Shown piece by piece: positions 62,771 to 64,000 of a stretch of DNA of 64,000 nucleotides. The DNA is taken from assembly GCA_904846145.1 (NCBI GenBank), contig CAJGZL010000001.1, forward strand, positions 124,001-188,000, written 5' to 3'. This DNA is from Psychrobacter immobilis. GTDB lineage: Bacteria; Pseudomonadota; Gammaproteobacteria; Pseudomonadales; Moraxellaceae. A program made the position numbers and the translations under genes. The first letter of the stretch is position 1, and every line of letters starts with the position of its first letter. The notes under the pieces are model-generated. The model saw nothing but the letters and a program-made list of their open reading frames with translations. It was not told where the DNA came from and made no database searches.

Positions 62771-62824
62771 TAGGGCGTGTTGAACATTCGACAGTGCCTT
62801 CTTGTGAATGTTCAACACGCCCTA
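62771..62824. mobile_element. Minimal hairpin derived from the MITE-like family
   Basis: 62771-62789 and 62806-62824 are perfect 19-bp inverted repeats with a 16-nt loop. The outer sequence TAGGGCGTGTTGAACATTC differs by two bases from the 49144 element's end, and the part cagtgcc...gaatgttcaaca also matches that element's right end. So it looks like a collapsed element. It lies 3 bp after the dadA-like gene's stop and could form an mRNA hairpin before ridA. Confidence 0.7.
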
Positions 62825-62827
62825 GAT

Positions 62828-64000
62828 TTATTTAGAAAAACGCTGCGCATTGAAAGGTTCAACATCTACGGTTGTAGGCTTATCGTGAATCAGCTCTTCA
62901 ACCAGACGACCCGTAATCGGCCCAAGTGTAAAGCCTTGATGACTGTGACCAAAGGCAAACCATAACTTATCATGTTTGAGCGCAGGGCCAATAACGGGCT
63001 TCATATCTGGCATACAAGGGCGCGATCCTGCCCATGCTTCACTCTCAACCGCCTCGTCTAATGGCAAGATTTTTCGCGCTAGCTTGAGTACGGTCTTGAG
63101 CTGACCAAAATTCTTTGGTGCATCCATCGTGGTCATCTCAGCACCTGTTGTGATACGAATGCCTTGCTGCATCGGCCCCATCACAAAGCCTTTGTCCATG
63201 TCGAACATACTATGATGAATCGTATTTTTGGCGCTGACTTTGAAGTGCTGATGATAGCCACGCATAGGGAATAATGGCAAATTATAACCTAAGGGTTTGA
63301 TCAACTCATTCGACCAAGGTCCTGCGGCTACTACCAAATCATCACAGTAATAAGTCTCGCTATCGGTGACGACTCTCCAGCCATTGTTATCGTTATCCGA
63401 ATCAGGAGTAATCTCTTTAACGTTGGTTTCTTTTATTTCCCCTCCCATCTGCTCAAAGTTTTTGGCATAAGCTTTGACCAGTAAGCTTGGGTTAGACACC
63501 TGCCAAGAATTCAACCAATGAATAGCACCGACAAAGCCATCAAAGTTTGCATTTGGCTCCATAGTCTTAAGCTCATCTAAGCTCAGTACTTTATGCTCAA
63601 CACCCTGCTCGCGATCAAGGATAGCCGTATCAGCAGCTATCTTGAGCGTCTCTTTGGAGCGATGTAATTGCAGCCAGCCATCACGAGTGATCAGCTCATC
63701 GGCACCTGAGGCCTCAATCATCGTCTGATGCTCACTGGTGCAATGCTCAATCAGCGTTTGCCACTCGCTTTCAATTTGCTTAACCATAGCAGGTGCTGAG
63801 TACTTCCAATACTTTAGTAAGGCTTGGTGATAACGCAAGATGGCTGGTATACGATAACGGATATCAGTGCCTTGATTGGGCATAACTCTAACCAATTCAG
63901 TAAGCTGACGCGGAAAAGGATGAGTATGAATCGCCTCACGTTGAATCAAGCCTGCATTACCGTAAGAGGTTTCAAGACCTGGCAATTTGCGATCGAGCAT
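62828..64000 (-). CDS. dadA: D-amino acid dehydrogenase / FAD-dependent oxidoreductase, 5' end outside window
   Basis: The window holds the last 390 residues of a DadA-like flavoenzyme. The first visible part, LDRKLPGLETSYGNAGLIQ, corresponds to the position just after the N-terminal FAD-binding GxGxxG motif, which lies beyond base 64000; the ATG at 64000 is thus an internal Met. Later motifs are CDDLVVAAGPWSNEL, LPLFPMRGYHQHF and GSRPCMPDMKPVIGPA...FGHSHQGFTLGPITGRLVEELI, the FAD-contacting C-terminal signature. It oxidises D-amino acids at the inner membrane; its specificity is inferred. Confidence 0.88.
   Translation of the reverse strand: MLDRKLPGLETSYGNAGLIQREAIHTHPFPRQLTELVRVMPNQGTDIRYRIPAILRYHQALLKYWKYSAPAMVKQIESEWQTLIEHCTSEHQTMIEASGADELITRDGWLQLHRSKETLKIAADTAILDREQGVEHKVLSLDELKTMEPNANFDGFVGAIHWLNSWQVSNPSLLVKAYAKNFEQMGGEIKETNVKEITPDSDNDNNGWRVVTDSETYYCDDLVVAAGPWSNELIKPLGYNLPLFPMRGYHQHFKVSAKNTIHHSMFDMDKGFVMGPMQQGIRITTGAEMTTMDAPKNFGQLKTVLKLARKILPLDEAVESEAWAGSRPCMPDMKPVIGPALKHDKLWFAFGHSHQGFTLGPITGRLVEELIHDKPTTVDVEPFNAQRFSK

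Overview
The window looks like a chromosome segment from a Moraxellaceae gammaproteobacterium, most likely a Psychrobacter-like organism. This is inferred from the gene order alaS-lysC-csrA, the prmB-aroC pair, a CreBC two-component pair, the style of the proteins and the moderately AT-rich DNA; no database search was run.

Layout. (1) 1-6.8 kb: 3' end of a creB-like response regulator, creC sensor kinase, aroC and prmB, and an L,D-transpeptidase. (2) 6.9-16 kb: a DUF389 membrane protein, alaS, lysC, csrA, a HopJ-family protein, a YeaC/DUF1315 protein and nadK. (3) 16-22.5 kb: glutathionyl-hydroquinone reductase, a decayed LysR gene, a NhaP2-type K+/H+ antiporter, a YqhA-family protein, a SotB-like exporter and an MtfA peptidase. 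(4) 22.6-27.1 kb: an envelope gene set of a DUF4331 protein (signal peptide interrupted by an in-frame stop), a small lipoprotein, a TPR protein and a HupE/UreJ-type membrane protein. It is followed by a Tsx-like outer membrane channel and a ThDP-dependent 2-oxo acid decarboxylase. (5) 30.4-38.6 kb: tRNA-Gly(GCC) and an 8-kb integrated element with att direct repeats in the tRNA terminator. It carries a tyrosine integrase, AlpA-like and winged-helix regulators, a tightly coupled run of small genes leading into a DUF3987 primase/helicase-like protein, an iteron-like repeat cluster and small genes of unknown function. No capsid, portal, tail or large terminase gene is visible, so it resembles a satellite or island rather than a full prophage. 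(6) 38.7-49.1 kb: parvulin, peroxiredoxin, ureidoglycine aminohydrolase, NadX, ArfB, a CitE-like lyase, and an acyl-CoA dehydrogenase/SDR/SDR operon with a divergent AraC/GlxA regulator. (7) 49.1-56 kb: a 272-bp MITE-like element, a MacAB-like export operon, a universal stress protein, an HsdR remnant and a PlsC-like acyltransferase. (8) 56-64 kb: an AarC/Ach1-type CoA-transferase, a cobT-cobS-cobC-like cobalamin tail operon, glycerate kinase, RidA and a truncated dadA-like gene.

The most unusual parts are the integrated element with its repeat architecture (arm-type repeats, iterons, operator-like repeats, a 37-codon basic gene), the DUF4331-lipoprotein-TPR-HupE locus, and a family of short inverted-repeat elements seen at three stages of decay (about 24.5, 49.1 and 62.8 kb). 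Several genes are clear decay products: LysR, HsdR and the DUF4331 leader.
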